64,000 bases of DNA from VAZQ01 sp963744275 (GTDB lineage Bacteria > Pseudomonadota > Alphaproteobacteria > Rhizobiales > Xanthobacteraceae), in assembly GCA_963744275.1 (NCBI GenBank), contig CAVUSX010000007.1, positions 248,001 through 312,000 on the forward strand, read 5' to 3'. Positions 9,925 through 19,275 of this stretch are shown here, piece after piece. The notes under the pieces are model-generated. The model did no database searches, was not told where the DNA came from, and saw only the letters and a list, made by a program, of their open reading frames with translations. Position numbers and translations under genes: made by a program. Numbering within the stretch: the first letter of the stretch is position 1; every line of letters begins with the position of its first letter.

Positions 9925-10843
9925 TTGGGTGCAGCTTCATTGCCGGAGGGGCTCGTCGGATATCTCGCCCCGGAGGGCTTCCTGACCGAGCTTCGCGACG
10001 AGCTGGGGGACGCCGTCGGCGAGGTCCATGGCCGGCTGGTTCTGGCAAATGGGCCGGCCAAGCCGGTGGCCTGGGCGGCCAATGTCTGGTGCGATCCCGT
10101 TCGAATACCGGTCGCCTCGATCGGGGATGCGGCGAAGAAGCTCCGCGCCATCCAGCGCAATTGGGCCCTCTACTCCCATGCATTTCATCGTCGCGCCGCG
10201 CTGATCGAGGAGAAGCTGCCGAAAGTCTCGGCCAAGCCGATCGTCTTCGGCGCCGGCGCCCCCAAGGCGCCGCTCGGCTCCTGGACATTGATCGATGCGG
10301 ACACGATCCTCGCCTCGCCCGCATTGCTCGAGCCCCTTCCCCAATGGCGAGGTGCACTTCGTCGAGGACCGTGCGGCGCCGCCCAGCCGCGCCTACCTCA
10401 AGCTTTGGGAGCTGTTCACGCTCCTGGACGAGCGGCCCAAGCCGGGTGAGCTTTGCCTCGATCTCGGGGCGAGCCCGGGCGGCTGGACCTTCGTCCTGCA
10501 ACAGCTCGGCGCGCGCGTCCTCAGCATCGACAAGGCCGCCTTGGATGAGCGGCTCGCCGGGCTGCCGGGCATCGAATTTCGAAGAGGCAGCGCGTTCGCG
10601 CTCGATCCACGCACGGTCGGACCGGTCGATTGGCTGTTCTGCGACGTCGTTTGCTACCCCAAGCGGCTGCTCGCTTTGGTGCAGAAATGGCTCGCGGCCG
10701 GCGACGTCCGCCGCTTCGTGTGCACGGTCAAATTCCAGGGCGCGACCGATTTCGAGACGGCGCGGCAGCTTGCTGCGATCCCGGGATCGCGGCTGCTGCA
10801 CCTGCATCACAACAAGCATGAGCTGACTTGGATCAAGCTGTGA
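9925..10843 (+). CDS. RlmM-like SAM-dependent rRNA 2'-O-methyltransferase (FtsJ fold), frame broken once
   Basis: About 305 codons. The N-terminal part (GLVGYLAPEGFLTELRDELG) leads into a C-terminal Rossmann methyltransferase. That domain has the SAM motif CLDLGASPGGWTFVL, an FCDVVCYPKR block carrying the catalytic Asp, VKFQGATD carrying the Lys, and the tail LHHNKHELTW. This is the layout of RlmM, which methylates 23S rRNA C2498. The frame shifts by one base at the CCCC run at 10332-10335; deleting one C joins EP to FPNGEVHFVED. The start is uncertain: only TTG codons (9874, 9925, 9940) are in frame, so a second indel near the start is possible. Confidence 0.75.
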
Positions 10844-10969
10844 CGACGATGTGCGGCGGTTGTGCCGAGAGCGGGACGCGATGAAGAAGAACGCTGATTT
10901 ACATGGCGGCGAAAAGCGATTGACCCAGCGGATTTACGTCACTTCCGGCCGCCGAAATCAGGCGGCCAT

Positions 10970-10983
10970 TTGACAAATCGCAA
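10970..10983. promoter_or_regulatory. FixK/FNR-like box
   Basis: TTGA-N6-GCAA, fitting the FixK/FNR consensus TTG(A/C)-N6-(T/G)CAA. It lies 56 bases upstream of the ATG of the 63-residue membrane protein at 11039. Only the half-sites are conserved, so a chance match is possible. It gains some weight from the better box at 11492. Confidence 0.4.
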
Positions 10984-11038
10984 CACATTCCTGTTCGTCC
11001 GTGCCCAAATGCACGTGCACTCCAGCACGGAGGCCGTC

Positions 11039-11230
11039 ATGAACCGGACTATCAAGAACCTCTTCGATCGCGGCGTTGCGTCGATGCCAGTCTGCATGAT
11101 CCTGATCGCCGGGACGCTGACCAAGGTAGGATATCCCGAGTGGGGTTTGGCTTGGATCGCGGGGCTTTGCGCGCCGCTGATCTTCGCTGACCTTTCAAGC
11201 TTACGCGGGCGGGATCAGGCGCCACTGTGA
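11039..11230 (+). CDS. small membrane protein of unknown function (63 aa)
   Basis: The ATG at 11039 is preceded by GGAGG at ideal spacing. The product has a hydrophobic central region (SMPVCMILIAGTLTKVG, LAWIAGLCAPLIFADL) that could form two short helices, and a charged tail. Family unknown to me. It sits between the methyltransferase and the kdp operon in the same direction, behind a FixK-like box. It may be an oxygen-regulated small protein, by inference only. Confidence 0.5.
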   Translation: MNRTIKNLFDRGVASMPVCMILIAGTLTKVGYPEWGLAWIAGLCAPLIFADLSSLRGRDQAPL

Positions 11231-11491
11231 TGCCCCGGTGACGACCTGCGGCTGTTTCCCTGATTCCGCGATCACGGATGGCCGGCGTTCGCATCCGCGG
11301 ACGGCAGAAGTCAGTCAATTCAGCCGACATCTCAATTGGTTGCCGGCAGCGACGGCGTGGTCACCGTCATCCTTCTGTCATCCGCTCTATATGAGAATTC
11401 CTATAAAGGCGCGCTCGCTTCCCTCTCGAAAAAATATCCGCTCGGTGGCAACTGACACCCGATCGAGCAGGGTGAAAGAGTCGGCGCGCTC

Positions 11492-11505
11492 TTGATGCAA
11501 ATCAA
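11492..11505. promoter_or_regulatory. perfect FNR/FixK-type box upstream of the kdp operon
   Basis: TTGAT-GCAA-ATCAA, an exact match to the FNR/FixK consensus TTGATNNNNATCAA. Its centre is about 73 bases before the first ATG of the kdp operon. A TACAGAT element at 11527-11533 could act as a -10, giving a start near 11540. That would place the box at about -41.5, the class II activator position. This is inference from spacing. Confidence 0.6.
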
Positions 11506-11571
11506 AATCGCCGCATCGCGCGCCCCTACAGATGACAATGCCCTGTTCCGTTCACCGCTAGGAGCAAGCAA

Positions 11572-11655
11572 ATGATGGACATCATCATGTTGGCCCTCGG
11601 GCTCGCCTTTTTCGCCGTCTCGGTGGGCTACACCATCGCCTGCGACCGACTGTAA
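11572..11655 (+). CDS. 27-residue membrane peptide heading the kdp operon
   Basis: ATG at 11572 (or 11575), behind AGGAG. It encodes one hydrophobic helix (IIMLALGLAFFAVSVGYTI) followed by ACDRL. A tiny peptide of this kind, ending CDRL, commonly precedes kdpF in rhizobial kdp operons. Its role is not established; it may be an assembly or stability subunit like KdpF. Thirteen bases separate it from kdpF. Confidence 0.6.
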   Translation: MMDIIMLALGLAFFAVSVGYTIACDRL

Positions 11656-11668
11656 GGGGACCCCTGCC

Positions 11669-11758
11669 ATGATCTTCGATTATTCGCTCGCCGGCCTCGT
11701 GACCGCGGGGCTCATGTTCTACCTCGTCTACGCCCTGCTTCGGCCGGAGCTGTTCTGA
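11669..11758 (+). CDS. kdpF: K+-transporting ATPase subunit KdpF
   Basis: A 29-residue single-helix peptide (SLAGLVTAGLMFYLVYALL then RPELF). The C-terminal LRPE(K/L)F ending is characteristic of KdpF. It stabilises the KdpABC complex in the inner membrane. It is placed, as expected, directly before kdpA, with GGGGA as the ribosome site. Confidence 0.85.
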   Translation: MIFDYSLAGLVTAGLMFYLVYALLRPELF

Positions 11759-11835
11759 CAGCCGGGGCTGTCGACAGCCTGTTCACAGGGCTGTTTTGAC
11801 AGCTTGAGCTTTTCCAACAAAAGGCTGGAACGACC

Positions 11836-13551
11836 ATGACCGTCATCGGCTGGATTCAAATTCTGCTCTATTGCGCGATCATCGTGGCGATCATCCCGGT
11901 GCTCGGCGCCTATATGACGCGCGTCTTCAACGGCGAGCGCACGCTTCTGTCGCCGCTTTTCCGCCCGGTCGAGACGCTGCTCTACCGCGCCGCCGGCGTC
12001 GATGAGCGCCGCGAGCAGACCTGGGTGATGTACGTCGTCGGCATGCTGATCTTTCACGCCGGCGGCTTCCTGATCCTCTATGTCCTGATGCGCGCCCAGG
12101 CGCTGCTGCCGCTGCAGGACCTGTTCAATCCGGCCGGCCAGTCCGCGGTCTCCGAGGATCTGTCCTTCAACACGGCGGTCAGCTTCATCACCAACACCAA
12201 CTGGCAGAACTACGGCGGCGAAAGCACGCTGTCCTATCTGGTGCAGATGCTCGGCATGACGCACCAGAATTTCCTGTCGGCGGCGACCGGCATCGTGCTG
12301 GCGGTGGTGCTGATCCGCGGCTTCGCGCGCGCCTCGGTCAAGACGGTGGGCAATTTCTGGGTCGATATCACCCGCTGCACGCTCTACATCCTGATCCCGA
12401 TCTGCGTTCCCTATGCGCTGTTCCTGGTCTGGACCGGAATCCCGCAGACGCTCGGCCCCTATGTGGACGCCATGACGCTCGAAGGCGCCAAGCAGTCCAT
12501 CGCGGTCGGCCCGGTCGCCTCCCAGATCGCCATCAAGATGCTGGGCACCAACGGCGGCGGCTTCTTCAACGCCAATGCGGCGCATCCGTTCGAGAACCCG
12601 ACCGCGCTGTCGAACTACGTGCAGATGATCTCGATCTTCGCGATCGGCGCGGCCTTGACCAACGTGTTCGGCCGCATGGTCGGCAACCAGCGCCAGGGCT
12701 GGGCCATCTTCGCCGTGATGGGCGTCTTGTTCCTCGCCGGCGTCACCGTCTGCTACGCGGCCGAGGCGCACGGCACCACCATGCTCGACATGCTCGGCCT
12801 CGGCGGCGGCAACATGGAGGGCAAGGAGGTCCGCTTCGGCATCGTCGGCTCCGCCCTGTTCGCCGTCATCACCACGGCCGCCTCCTGCGGCGCCGTCAAT
12901 GCCATGCACGACTCCTTCACCGCCATCGGCGGCATGATCCCGCTCATCAACATCCAGCTCGGCGAGATCATCATCGGCGGCGTCGGCGCCGGCCTCTACG
13001 GCATGCTGCTCTACGTGATCATCGCGATCTTCGTGGCCGGCCTGATGGTGGGCCGCACGCCTGAATATGTCGGCAAGAAGATCGAGGCCAAGGAGGTCAA
13101 GATGGCCATGCTCGCCATCCTGGTCCTGCCGCTGATGTATCTGGGCTGGACCGCGGTCGCCACCATCGTTCCCTCGGCGGTCGCCGCCACCAACAATGCC
13201 GGGCCGCACGGCTTCACCGAGATCCTCTATCTCTACGTCTCCAGCACCGGCAACAACGGCTCGGCGTTCGCCGGCATCTCCGCCAACACGCCGTTCTACA
13301 ATCTCACCGGCGCGGTCGCGATGTTCGTCGGCCGCTTCTGGATGATCATACCGGCCATGGCGATCGCCGGCGCGCTCGCCGCCAAGAAGGTCGTTCCGGC
13401 CTCCTCCGGCACGTTCCCGACCACCGGCGGCCTGTTCATCGGTCTCGTCACCGGCGTGGTCCTGATCGTCGGCGGCCTCACCTTCTTCCCGGCGCTCGCG
13501 CTCGGACCCATCGTCGAGCAATTGGCGATGCGCGCGAACACCCTTTACTGA
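11836..13551 (+). CDS. kdpA: K+-transporting ATPase subunit A (potassium-binding channel-like subunit)
   Basis: 571 residues, the usual KdpA length, with about ten membrane helices. The four pore-loop motifs of the KcsA/Trk-like filter are present: FITNTNWQNYGGE, LGTNGGGFFNANAAHPFENP, AASCGAVNAMHDSF and SSTGNNGSAFAG. KdpA selects and passes K+ from the periplasm and hands it to KdpB, which couples transport to ATP hydrolysis. Second subunit gene in the operon, with kdpB 24 bases downstream. Confidence 0.97.
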   Translation: MTVIGWIQILLYCAIIVAIIPVLGAYMTRVFNGERTLLSPLFRPVETLLYRAAGVDERREQTWVMYVVGMLIFHAGGFLILYVLMRAQALLPLQDLFNPAGQSAVSEDLSFNTAVSFITNTNWQNYGGESTLSYLVQMLGMTHQNFLSAATGIVLAVVLIRGFARASVKTVGNFWVDITRCTLYILIPICVPYALFLVWTGIPQTLGPYVDAMTLEGAKQSIAVGPVASQIAIKMLGTNGGGFFNANAAHPFENPTALSNYVQMISIFAIGAALTNVFGRMVGNQRQGWAIFAVMGVLFLAGVTVCYAAEAHGTTMLDMLGLGGGNMEGKEVRFGIVGSALFAVITTAASCGAVNAMHDSFTAIGGMIPLINIQLGEIIIGGVGAGLYGMLLYVIIAIFVAGLMVGRTPEYVGKKIEAKEVKMAMLAILVLPLMYLGWTAVATIVPSAVAATNNAGPHGFTEILYLYVSSTGNNGSAFAGISANTPFYNLTGAVAMFVGRFWMIIPAMAIAGALAAKKVVPASSGTFPTTGGLFIGLVTGVVLIVGGLTFFPALALGPIVEQLAMRANTLY

Positions 13552-13575
13552 TCGGACCTCTTCGGAGTTAAAGCC

Positions 13576-15684
13576 ATGGAATCCTCATCCACCCGCAAGC
13601 GCTCGGCCGCCTCCGCGCTGCTCGATCCCAAGATCGTCTGGCCGGCGATCGGCGCCTCCTTCGTCAAGCTCGATCCGCGCACGCTGATCAAGAGCCCGGT
13701 CATGTTCGTGCTCGAGGTGGTCACCGTGCTGGTGACCATCATCCTGATCCGCGACCTGGTGACCGGCGGCACGCATCTCCTGTTCGAGGTCCAGATCATC
13801 GTCTGGCTGTGGTTCACGGTGCTGTTCGCCAATTTCGCCGAAGCCGTCGCCGAAGGGCGCGGCAAGGCGCAGGCCGAGACGCTGCGGCGCACGCGCACGG
13901 AGACGCAGGCCAAGCTCCTGACCGGCTCCGACCGCAAGAGCATCCGCCTGGTGCCCGGCATGGACCTCAAGATCGGCGACGTCGTGCTGGTCGAGGCCGG
14001 CGACATGATCCCCTCCGACGGCGAGGTGATCGAAGGCATCGCCTCGGTCAACGAAGCCGCGATCACGGGCGAATCGGCGCCGGTCATCCGCGAATCCGGC
14101 GGCGACCGCTCGGCCGTCACCGGCGGCACCCAGGTCATCTCCGACTGGGTGCGGGTGCGCATCACCGCCGCCCAGGGCTCGACCTTCATCGACCGCATGA
14201 TCAAGCTGGTCGAGGGCGCCGAGCGGCAGAAGACCCCGAACGAGATCGCGCTCAACATCCTGCTCATCGGCCTCACCATCATCTTCGTGTTCGCCACCGC
14301 GACCATTCCGAGCTACGCGACCTATGCGGGCGGCGCGGTGTCGGTGGTGATCCTGGTCGCGCTGTTCGTGACCCTCATCCCGACCACCATCGGGGCGCTC
14401 CTCTCCGCCATCGGCATCGCCGGCATGGATCGGCTGGTGCGCTTCAACGTGCTGGCGATGTCGGGGCGCGCGGTCGAGGCCGCCGGCGACGTCGACACGC
14501 TGCTGCTCGACAAGACCGGCACCATCACGCTCGGCAACCGGCAGGCGACCGAGTTCAAGCCGCTGCGCGGCGTGACCGAGCAGGAATTGGCCGACGCGGC
14601 ACAGCTCGCCTCGCTCGCCGACGAGACCCCCGAGGGCCGTTCCATCGTGGTGCTGGCCAAGGAGAAATACGGCCTGCGCGGCCGCGATCTCGCCGAGGTG
14701 AAAGCCAACTTCATCCCGTTCTCGGCGCAGACCCGCATGAGCGGCGTCGAGGTCGGCGGCTCCTGGGTGCGCAAGGGCGCGGTGGATGCCATCCTGGGGT
14801 TCCTCAATGCGCCGCCGGTGTCGGTCGGCGCCACCGTGCGGGCGCTGCAGCCGGCCGTCAGCGCCGAGGTTGCCCGCGAGATCCAGACGATCTCGGACAG
14901 CATCGCGAAATCGGGCGGCACCCCGCTCGCGGTCGCCCGGGACGGCAAGCTGCTCGGCATCATCCACCTCAAGGACATCATCAAGGGCGGCATCCGCGAG
15001 CGGTTCGCCGAGCTGCGCCGCATGGGCATCCGCACCGTCATGATCACGGGCGACAATCCGATGACCGCGGCCGCGATCGCGGCGGAGGCCGGCGTGGACG
15101 ATTTCCTCGCCCAGGCCACCCCCGAGGACAAGCTGCGGCTCATCCGCGACGAGCAGGCCAAGGGCAAGCTGGTCGCCATGTGCGGCGACGGCACCAATGA
15201 CGCGCCGGCGCTGGCGCAGGCGGATGTCGGCGTCGCCATGAACACCGGCACGCAGGCCGCCCGCGAGGCCGGCAACATGGTCGATCTCGACTTCAACCCG
15301 ACCAAGCTGATCGAGATCGTGGAGATCGGCAAGCAGCTGTTGATGACGCGCGGCGCGCTCACCACCTTCTCGATCGCCAACGACGTGGCCAAGTACTTCG
15401 CCATCATCCCGGCGATGTTCCTGGCCTTCTATCCGCAGCTGCAGGCGCTCAACATCATGCACCTCGTAACGCCCGAGAGCGCGATCCTGTCGGCCATCAT
15501 CTTCAATGCGCTGATCATCATCGCGCTCATTCCGCTCGCCCTCAAGGGCGTGCGCTATCGGCCGATCGGCGCCGGCCCGCTGTTGCAGCGCAACCTGCTG
15601 ATCTACGGCGTCGGCGGCGTCATCATTCCGTTCGTCGGCATCAAGGCCATCGACCTCGCGGTCAACGCCTTGCATCTGGTTTGA
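13576..15684 (+). CDS. kdpB: K+-transporting P-type ATPase subunit B
   Basis: 702 residues. All P-type landmarks are present: TGES (AITGESAPV) in the actuator domain, the phosphorylation motif LLLDKTGTITLG, the nucleotide-binding segment, and the hinge MCGDGTNDAPALA. The LFVTLIPTTIGALLSAIG membrane segment is KdpB-specific. The ATG at 13576 is preceded by GGAG. It is the catalytic subunit of the high-affinity, low-K+-induced KdpFABC pump. Its end overlaps the region just before kdpC. Confidence 0.97.
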   Translation: MESSSTRKRSAASALLDPKIVWPAIGASFVKLDPRTLIKSPVMFVLEVVTVLVTIILIRDLVTGGTHLLFEVQIIVWLWFTVLFANFAEAVAEGRGKAQAETLRRTRTETQAKLLTGSDRKSIRLVPGMDLKIGDVVLVEAGDMIPSDGEVIEGIASVNEAAITGESAPVIRESGGDRSAVTGGTQVISDWVRVRITAAQGSTFIDRMIKLVEGAERQKTPNEIALNILLIGLTIIFVFATATIPSYATYAGGAVSVVILVALFVTLIPTTIGALLSAIGIAGMDRLVRFNVLAMSGRAVEAAGDVDTLLLDKTGTITLGNRQATEFKPLRGVTEQELADAAQLASLADETPEGRSIVVLAKEKYGLRGRDLAEVKANFIPFSAQTRMSGVEVGGSWVRKGAVDAILGFLNAPPVSVGATVRALQPAVSAEVAREIQTISDSIAKSGGTPLAVARDGKLLGIIHLKDIIKGGIRERFAELRRMGIRTVMITGDNPMTAAAIAAEAGVDDFLAQATPEDKLRLIRDEQAKGKLVAMCGDGTNDAPALAQADVGVAMNTGTQAAREAGNMVDLDFNPTKLIEIVEIGKQLLMTRGALTTFSIANDVAKYFAIIPAMFLAFYPQLQALNIMHLVTPESAILSAIIFNALIIIALIPLALKGVRYRPIGAGPLLQRNLLIYGVGGVIIPFVGIKAIDLAVNALHLV

Positions 15685-15695
15685 GGAGAAAGACC

Positions 15696-16349
15696 ATGTT
15701 GAAGGAAATCCGCCCCGCGATCGTGATCCTGGTCGCGCTCACCCTCATCACCGGGCTCGCCTATCCGCTGGCGATCACCGGGATCGCGCAGGTGCTGTTC
15801 CCGCACCAGGCGCAAGGCAGCCTCATCGAGCGCGACGGCATGGTGGTGGGCTCGGAGCTGATCGGCCAGGTGTTCACCGACGACAAATATTTCCACGGCC
15901 GGCCCTCCGCCACCAACACGCCCGATCCGAAGGACCCGACCAAGAACGTGGACGCGCCCTACAACGCGGCCAATTCGGGCGGGTCGAACCTCGGCCCGAC
16001 CAGCAAGATGCTGGCCGATCGCCTGCAGGGCGACGTCGACAAGCTCAAGGCCGAGAACCCCTCGATGCCGGTCCCGGTCGACCTCGTCACGACCTCCGGC
16101 AGCGGGCTCGATCCGCACATCTCTCCGGCGGCCGCCTTGTTCCAGGTCCCGCGCGTCGCCAAGGCCCGCGGCCTGCCGGAAGATCGCGTGCGGGCGCTGG
16201 TCGACCAACAGACCGAGGGTCGTCTCTTCGGCCTGCTGGGCGAGCCCCGCGTCAACGTGCTGGCCCTCAATCTGGCGCTCGACGCAGCGCGACGACGTGG
16301 ATCGATTCCTGAACACTGTAGGGCGGCAAAATTGCCCGCACTGCGATAG
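15696..16349 (+). CDS. kdpC: K+-transporting ATPase subunit C, with repeat-derived C-terminal extension
   Basis: 217 residues. It has an N-terminal membrane helix (AIVILVALTLITGLAYPLAITGI) and the conserved periplasmic core (FHGRPSATN, AANSGGSNLGPTS, SGSGLDPHISPAAA, FGLLGEPRVNVLALNLALD). KdpC normally ends about here. The last roughly 20 residues (after ALDAARR) are encoded by a palindromic sequence starting GTAGGGCGGC, which reads through to a TAG. The tail therefore looks like an add-on from a repeat insertion. The short distance to kdpB supports one transcript. Confidence 0.93.
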   Translation: MLKEIRPAIVILVALTLITGLAYPLAITGIAQVLFPHQAQGSLIERDGMVVGSELIGQVFTDDKYFHGRPSATNTPDPKDPTKNVDAPYNAANSGGSNLGPTSKMLADRLQGDVDKLKAENPSMPVPVDLVTTSGSGLDPHISPAAALFQVPRVAKARGLPEDRVRALVDQQTEGRLFGLLGEPRVNVLALNLALDAARRRGSIPEHCRAAKLPALR

Positions 16350-16368
16350 ACCGAAGCTGCGCAACTTT

Positions 16369-16397
16369 GCCCACGCGTCAGCGGGCCGCGCGTGGGC
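16369..16397. repeat. palindromic repeat / hairpin downstream of kdpC
   Basis: GCCCACGCG and CGCGTGGGC arms form a strong GC hairpin 20 bases after the kdpC stop. The half-motif GCCCACGCGTCAGC recurs in inverted form after nrdJ (56983-57014), so this is a dispersed repeat. There is no T-run, so it is a weak candidate for intrinsic termination. Confidence 0.55.
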
Positions 16398-16548
16398 ACG
16401 CGCGCACGCGTGCAGCATCGACGTAGCAATGGCCTGCCACCCTACGAAATCGCGCGTTAGATCTCCGGTCTGCCGTAACCCGGGCCGGATCATGCTAATG
16501 TCGTGAATTGGTCCGGTGCGACCCAGCCGGCGGAACGCATGAGCCCTG

Positions 16549-19275
16549 ATGTCGGAACAGCGGCGCGACGCTGATCAGCGACCATCGCCGGAGGCGCTGC
16601 TCGAAGCGGCCCGGCGGGAGGACAAGCGCGTCGGCAGTCTGCGGATCTTCGTCGGCGCCGCCCCCGGCGTCGGCAAGACCTACGAGATGCTGCAACAGGC
16701 CCGCGCCCGCAAGAAGGACGGCTACGACATCGTCGTCGGCATCGTCGAGACCCACGGCCGCCGGGAGACGGAATCGCTCCTGGAGGGCCTCGAGGTCGTT
16801 CCGCGCCGGCGGCTCGAATACAAGGGCCAGTGGCTCGAGGAGATGGACCTCGACGCCATCCTGGCCCGCCGCCCGCAGATCGTCCTGGTCGACGAGCTCG
16901 CCCATACCAATGCGCCCGGCAGCCGCCATCCCAAGCGCTACCTCGACGTCGAGGAGCTGCTGAGCCGCGGCATCCACGTCTACACCACGGTCAATATCCA
17001 GCACATCGAAAGCTTGAACGACGTGGTCGCGCAGATCACCCATGTGCGGGTGCGCGAGACCGTGCCGGATTCCGTGTTCGATCGCGCCGATGCGGTCGAG
17101 CTGGTCGATCTCACGCCCGACGATCTGATCCAGCGCCTCAAGGAGGGCAAGGTCTACGTTCCCAAGCAGGCGGAGCGCGCGCTGCAACATTTCTTCTCGC
17201 CCGCCAAGCTCACCGCGCTGCGCGAGCTGGCGCTGCGCCGCACCGCCGACCGGGTGGACGAGCAATTGCTCGCGGAGATGCAGGCGCACGCGATCTCGGG
17301 GCCGTGGCCCGCCGGCGAGCGCATCCTGGTTTGCGTGAGCGAGGACCCGCGCGCGGCCGGCCTGGTGCGCTACGCCAAGCGTCTGGCGGACCGGCTGCAT
17401 GCGCCGTTCACCGCGCTCTGCATCGAGACCCCGCGCAGCCAGCAATTGAGCGAGGAGGAGCGCGACCGGATCGCCGACACGCTGCGGCTGGCCGAGCGGC
17501 TGGGCGGCGAAGGCATCACCATCCCGGCGAGCGCGCGCCATATCGCCGACGACGTGCTCGGTTTCGCCCACGACAACAACGTGACCCAGATCGTGATGGG
17601 CAAGTCGACCCGCGCGCGCTGGTTCGAGATCCTGCATGGCTCGGTGGTGCACGACCTGGTGCGCAAGAGCGGCAACATCAGCGTGCATGTGATCGCCGGC
17701 GATCAGCTCGCCGGCGAGCCGCTGCCCAAGAAGACCATCCGCACCGCCGAGCACGCCCCGGTCTTCGACCCCCTGCCCTATCTGGCCGCCGTCCTGGCGG
17801 TCGGCGTCGCGCTCGGGCTGGCCGAGCTGATCCAGCACCTGCTCGGCGGCATCGAGACCGTCGATCTGGTGTTCCTGACCGCGATCGTGGTCATCGCCAT
17901 CCGCTATGGGCTATTGCCTTCGCTCACCGCCAGCGTCGCCGCATCGCTTTGCTACAATTTCTTCTTCCTGCCGCCGATCTACACCTTCACCATCACGGAT
18001 CCGGTCAATGTCGCCGCCTTCGTGCTGTTCACGATCGTGGCCGTCATCGTCTCGCATGTCGCCGCGCGCAGCCGCAGCCAGACCGTGATCGCGCACGGTC
18101 GCGTGCGCACGCTGGAATCTCTTTACGCCTTCAGCCGCAAGCTCGCCGGCGCCGGCACGCTCGACGACGTGCTGTGGGCCACCGCCTATCAGACCGCCCT
18201 GATGCTGAACGTGCGGGTCGTGCTGCTGCTGCCGGAGAACGGTGCCATTGCGGTGAAGGCGGGCTATCCGCCCGAGGACACGCTGGGCGAGGCCGATCTC
18301 GCCGCCGCCAACTGGGTCTGGGAGAACAACCGCTCCGCCGGGCGCGGCTCCGATACCCTGCCGGGCGCCAGGCGCCTGTTCCTGCCGATGCGCACCGGCC
18401 GCGGCAGCATCGGCATCGTCGGCATCGACAGCGACAAGCCGGGGCCGATCCTCACCCCCGATCAGCGCCGGCTGCTCGATGCCTTGATCGACCAGGGGGC
18501 GCTGGCCATCGAGCGCGTCCATCTGGTCGAGGACCTGGAGGGGGCGCGGCGCACGGCGGAGACCGACCGTTTGCGCTCCGCCCTCCTCACCTCGATCTCG
18601 CACGATCTCAAGACCCCGCTGGCGGCGGTGCTGGGGGCGGCCGGCACGCTGCGCGATCTTGCGCAGGCCTTGACCGACGCCCAGAAGGCCGAGCTGCTCG
18701 CCACCGTCATCGACGAGTCGGAGCGGCTCAACCGCTTCATCGCCAACCTGCTCGACATGACCAAGCTCGAATCCGGCGCCATCACTCCCAACGCCGCGCT
18801 GCACGACGTCGGCGAGATCGTCGGCAGCGCGCTGCGGCGCGCCGGCAAGATCCTGGCGGGTCACCACGTGGAGCTGGAGCTGGCCGCCGGACTGCCGATG
18901 CTCGCGCTCGATGCCGTCCTGTTCGAGCAGGTCCTGTTCAATCTATTGGACAACGCCGCCAAATATTCGCCCGAGGGCTCCACCATCCGCATCCTGAGCT
19001 GGCGCGAGGGCGAGACGGTCGTGCTGCAGATCCTGGACGAGGGCGAAGGCGTCCCGGCGGCCGATCTCGAGACCATATTCGACAAATTCCATCGCGCCCA
19101 GAAGGGTGATCACGTGCGCGCCGGGACCGGGCTCGGGCTCGCGATCTCGCGCGGCTTCGTGGAAGCCATGCAGGGCACCATCACGGCGGCGAACCGCACC
19201 GACCGTCCCGGCGCGGCGTTCACCATCCGGCTGCCGGTTCCCGCCGCGGCCGACAACACCGGGACGGCCCGGTGA
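16549..19275 (+). CDS. kdpD: osmosensitive K+ channel sensor histidine kinase KdpD
   Basis: 908 residues, a full-length KdpD. The N-terminal sensor domain has the Walker-like GAAPGVGKTYEML and VDELAHTNAPGSRHPKRY. A universal-stress-protein-like domain (ERILVCVSEDP) follows, then four membrane helices around residues 405-510 and a GAF-like region. The kinase part has the H-box SISHDLKTPLAAV, the N-box DNAAKYSPEG and DEGEGVPAADLETIFDKFHR. It senses low K+ or osmotic stress and phosphorylates KdpE. The stop codon overlaps the GTG start of kdpE by four bases. Confidence 0.96.
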   Translation: MSEQRRDADQRPSPEALLEAARREDKRVGSLRIFVGAAPGVGKTYEMLQQARARKKDGYDIVVGIVETHGRRETESLLEGLEVVPRRRLEYKGQWLEEMDLDAILARRPQIVLVDELAHTNAPGSRHPKRYLDVEELLSRGIHVYTTVNIQHIESLNDVVAQITHVRVRETVPDSVFDRADAVELVDLTPDDLIQRLKEGKVYVPKQAERALQHFFSPAKLTALRELALRRTADRVDEQLLAEMQAHAISGPWPAGERILVCVSEDPRAAGLVRYAKRLADRLHAPFTALCIETPRSQQLSEEERDRIADTLRLAERLGGEGITIPASARHIADDVLGFAHDNNVTQIVMGKSTRARWFEILHGSVVHDLVRKSGNISVHVIAGDQLAGEPLPKKTIRTAEHAPVFDPLPYLAAVLAVGVALGLAELIQHLLGGIETVDLVFLTAIVVIAIRYGLLPSLTASVAASLCYNFFFLPPIYTFTITDPVNVAAFVLFTIVAVIVSHVAARSRSQTVIAHGRVRTLESLYAFSRKLAGAGTLDDVLWATAYQTALMLNVRVVLLLPENGAIAVKAGYPPEDTLGEADLAAANWVWENNRSAGRGSDTLPGARRLFLPMRTGRGSIGIVGIDSDKPGPILTPDQRRLLDALIDQGALAIERVHLVEDLEGARRTAETDRLRSALLTSISHDLKTPLAAVLGAAGTLRDLAQALTDAQKAELLATVIDESERLNRFIANLLDMTKLESGAITPNAALHDVGEIVGSALRRAGKILAGHHVELELAAGLPMLALDAVLFEQVLFNLLDNAAKYSPEGSTIRILSWREGETVVLQILDEGEGVPAADLETIFDKFHRAQKGDHVRAGTGLGLAISRGFVEAMQGTITAANRTDRPGAAFTIRLPVPAAADNTGTAR

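Noticed and set aside
11728..15675. Long open frames antisense to kdpA and kdpB (597 and 696 codons)
   Set aside because: Same cause: third-position GC bias of the sense genes. The translations are Asp/His/Arg/Gly-rich nonsense.
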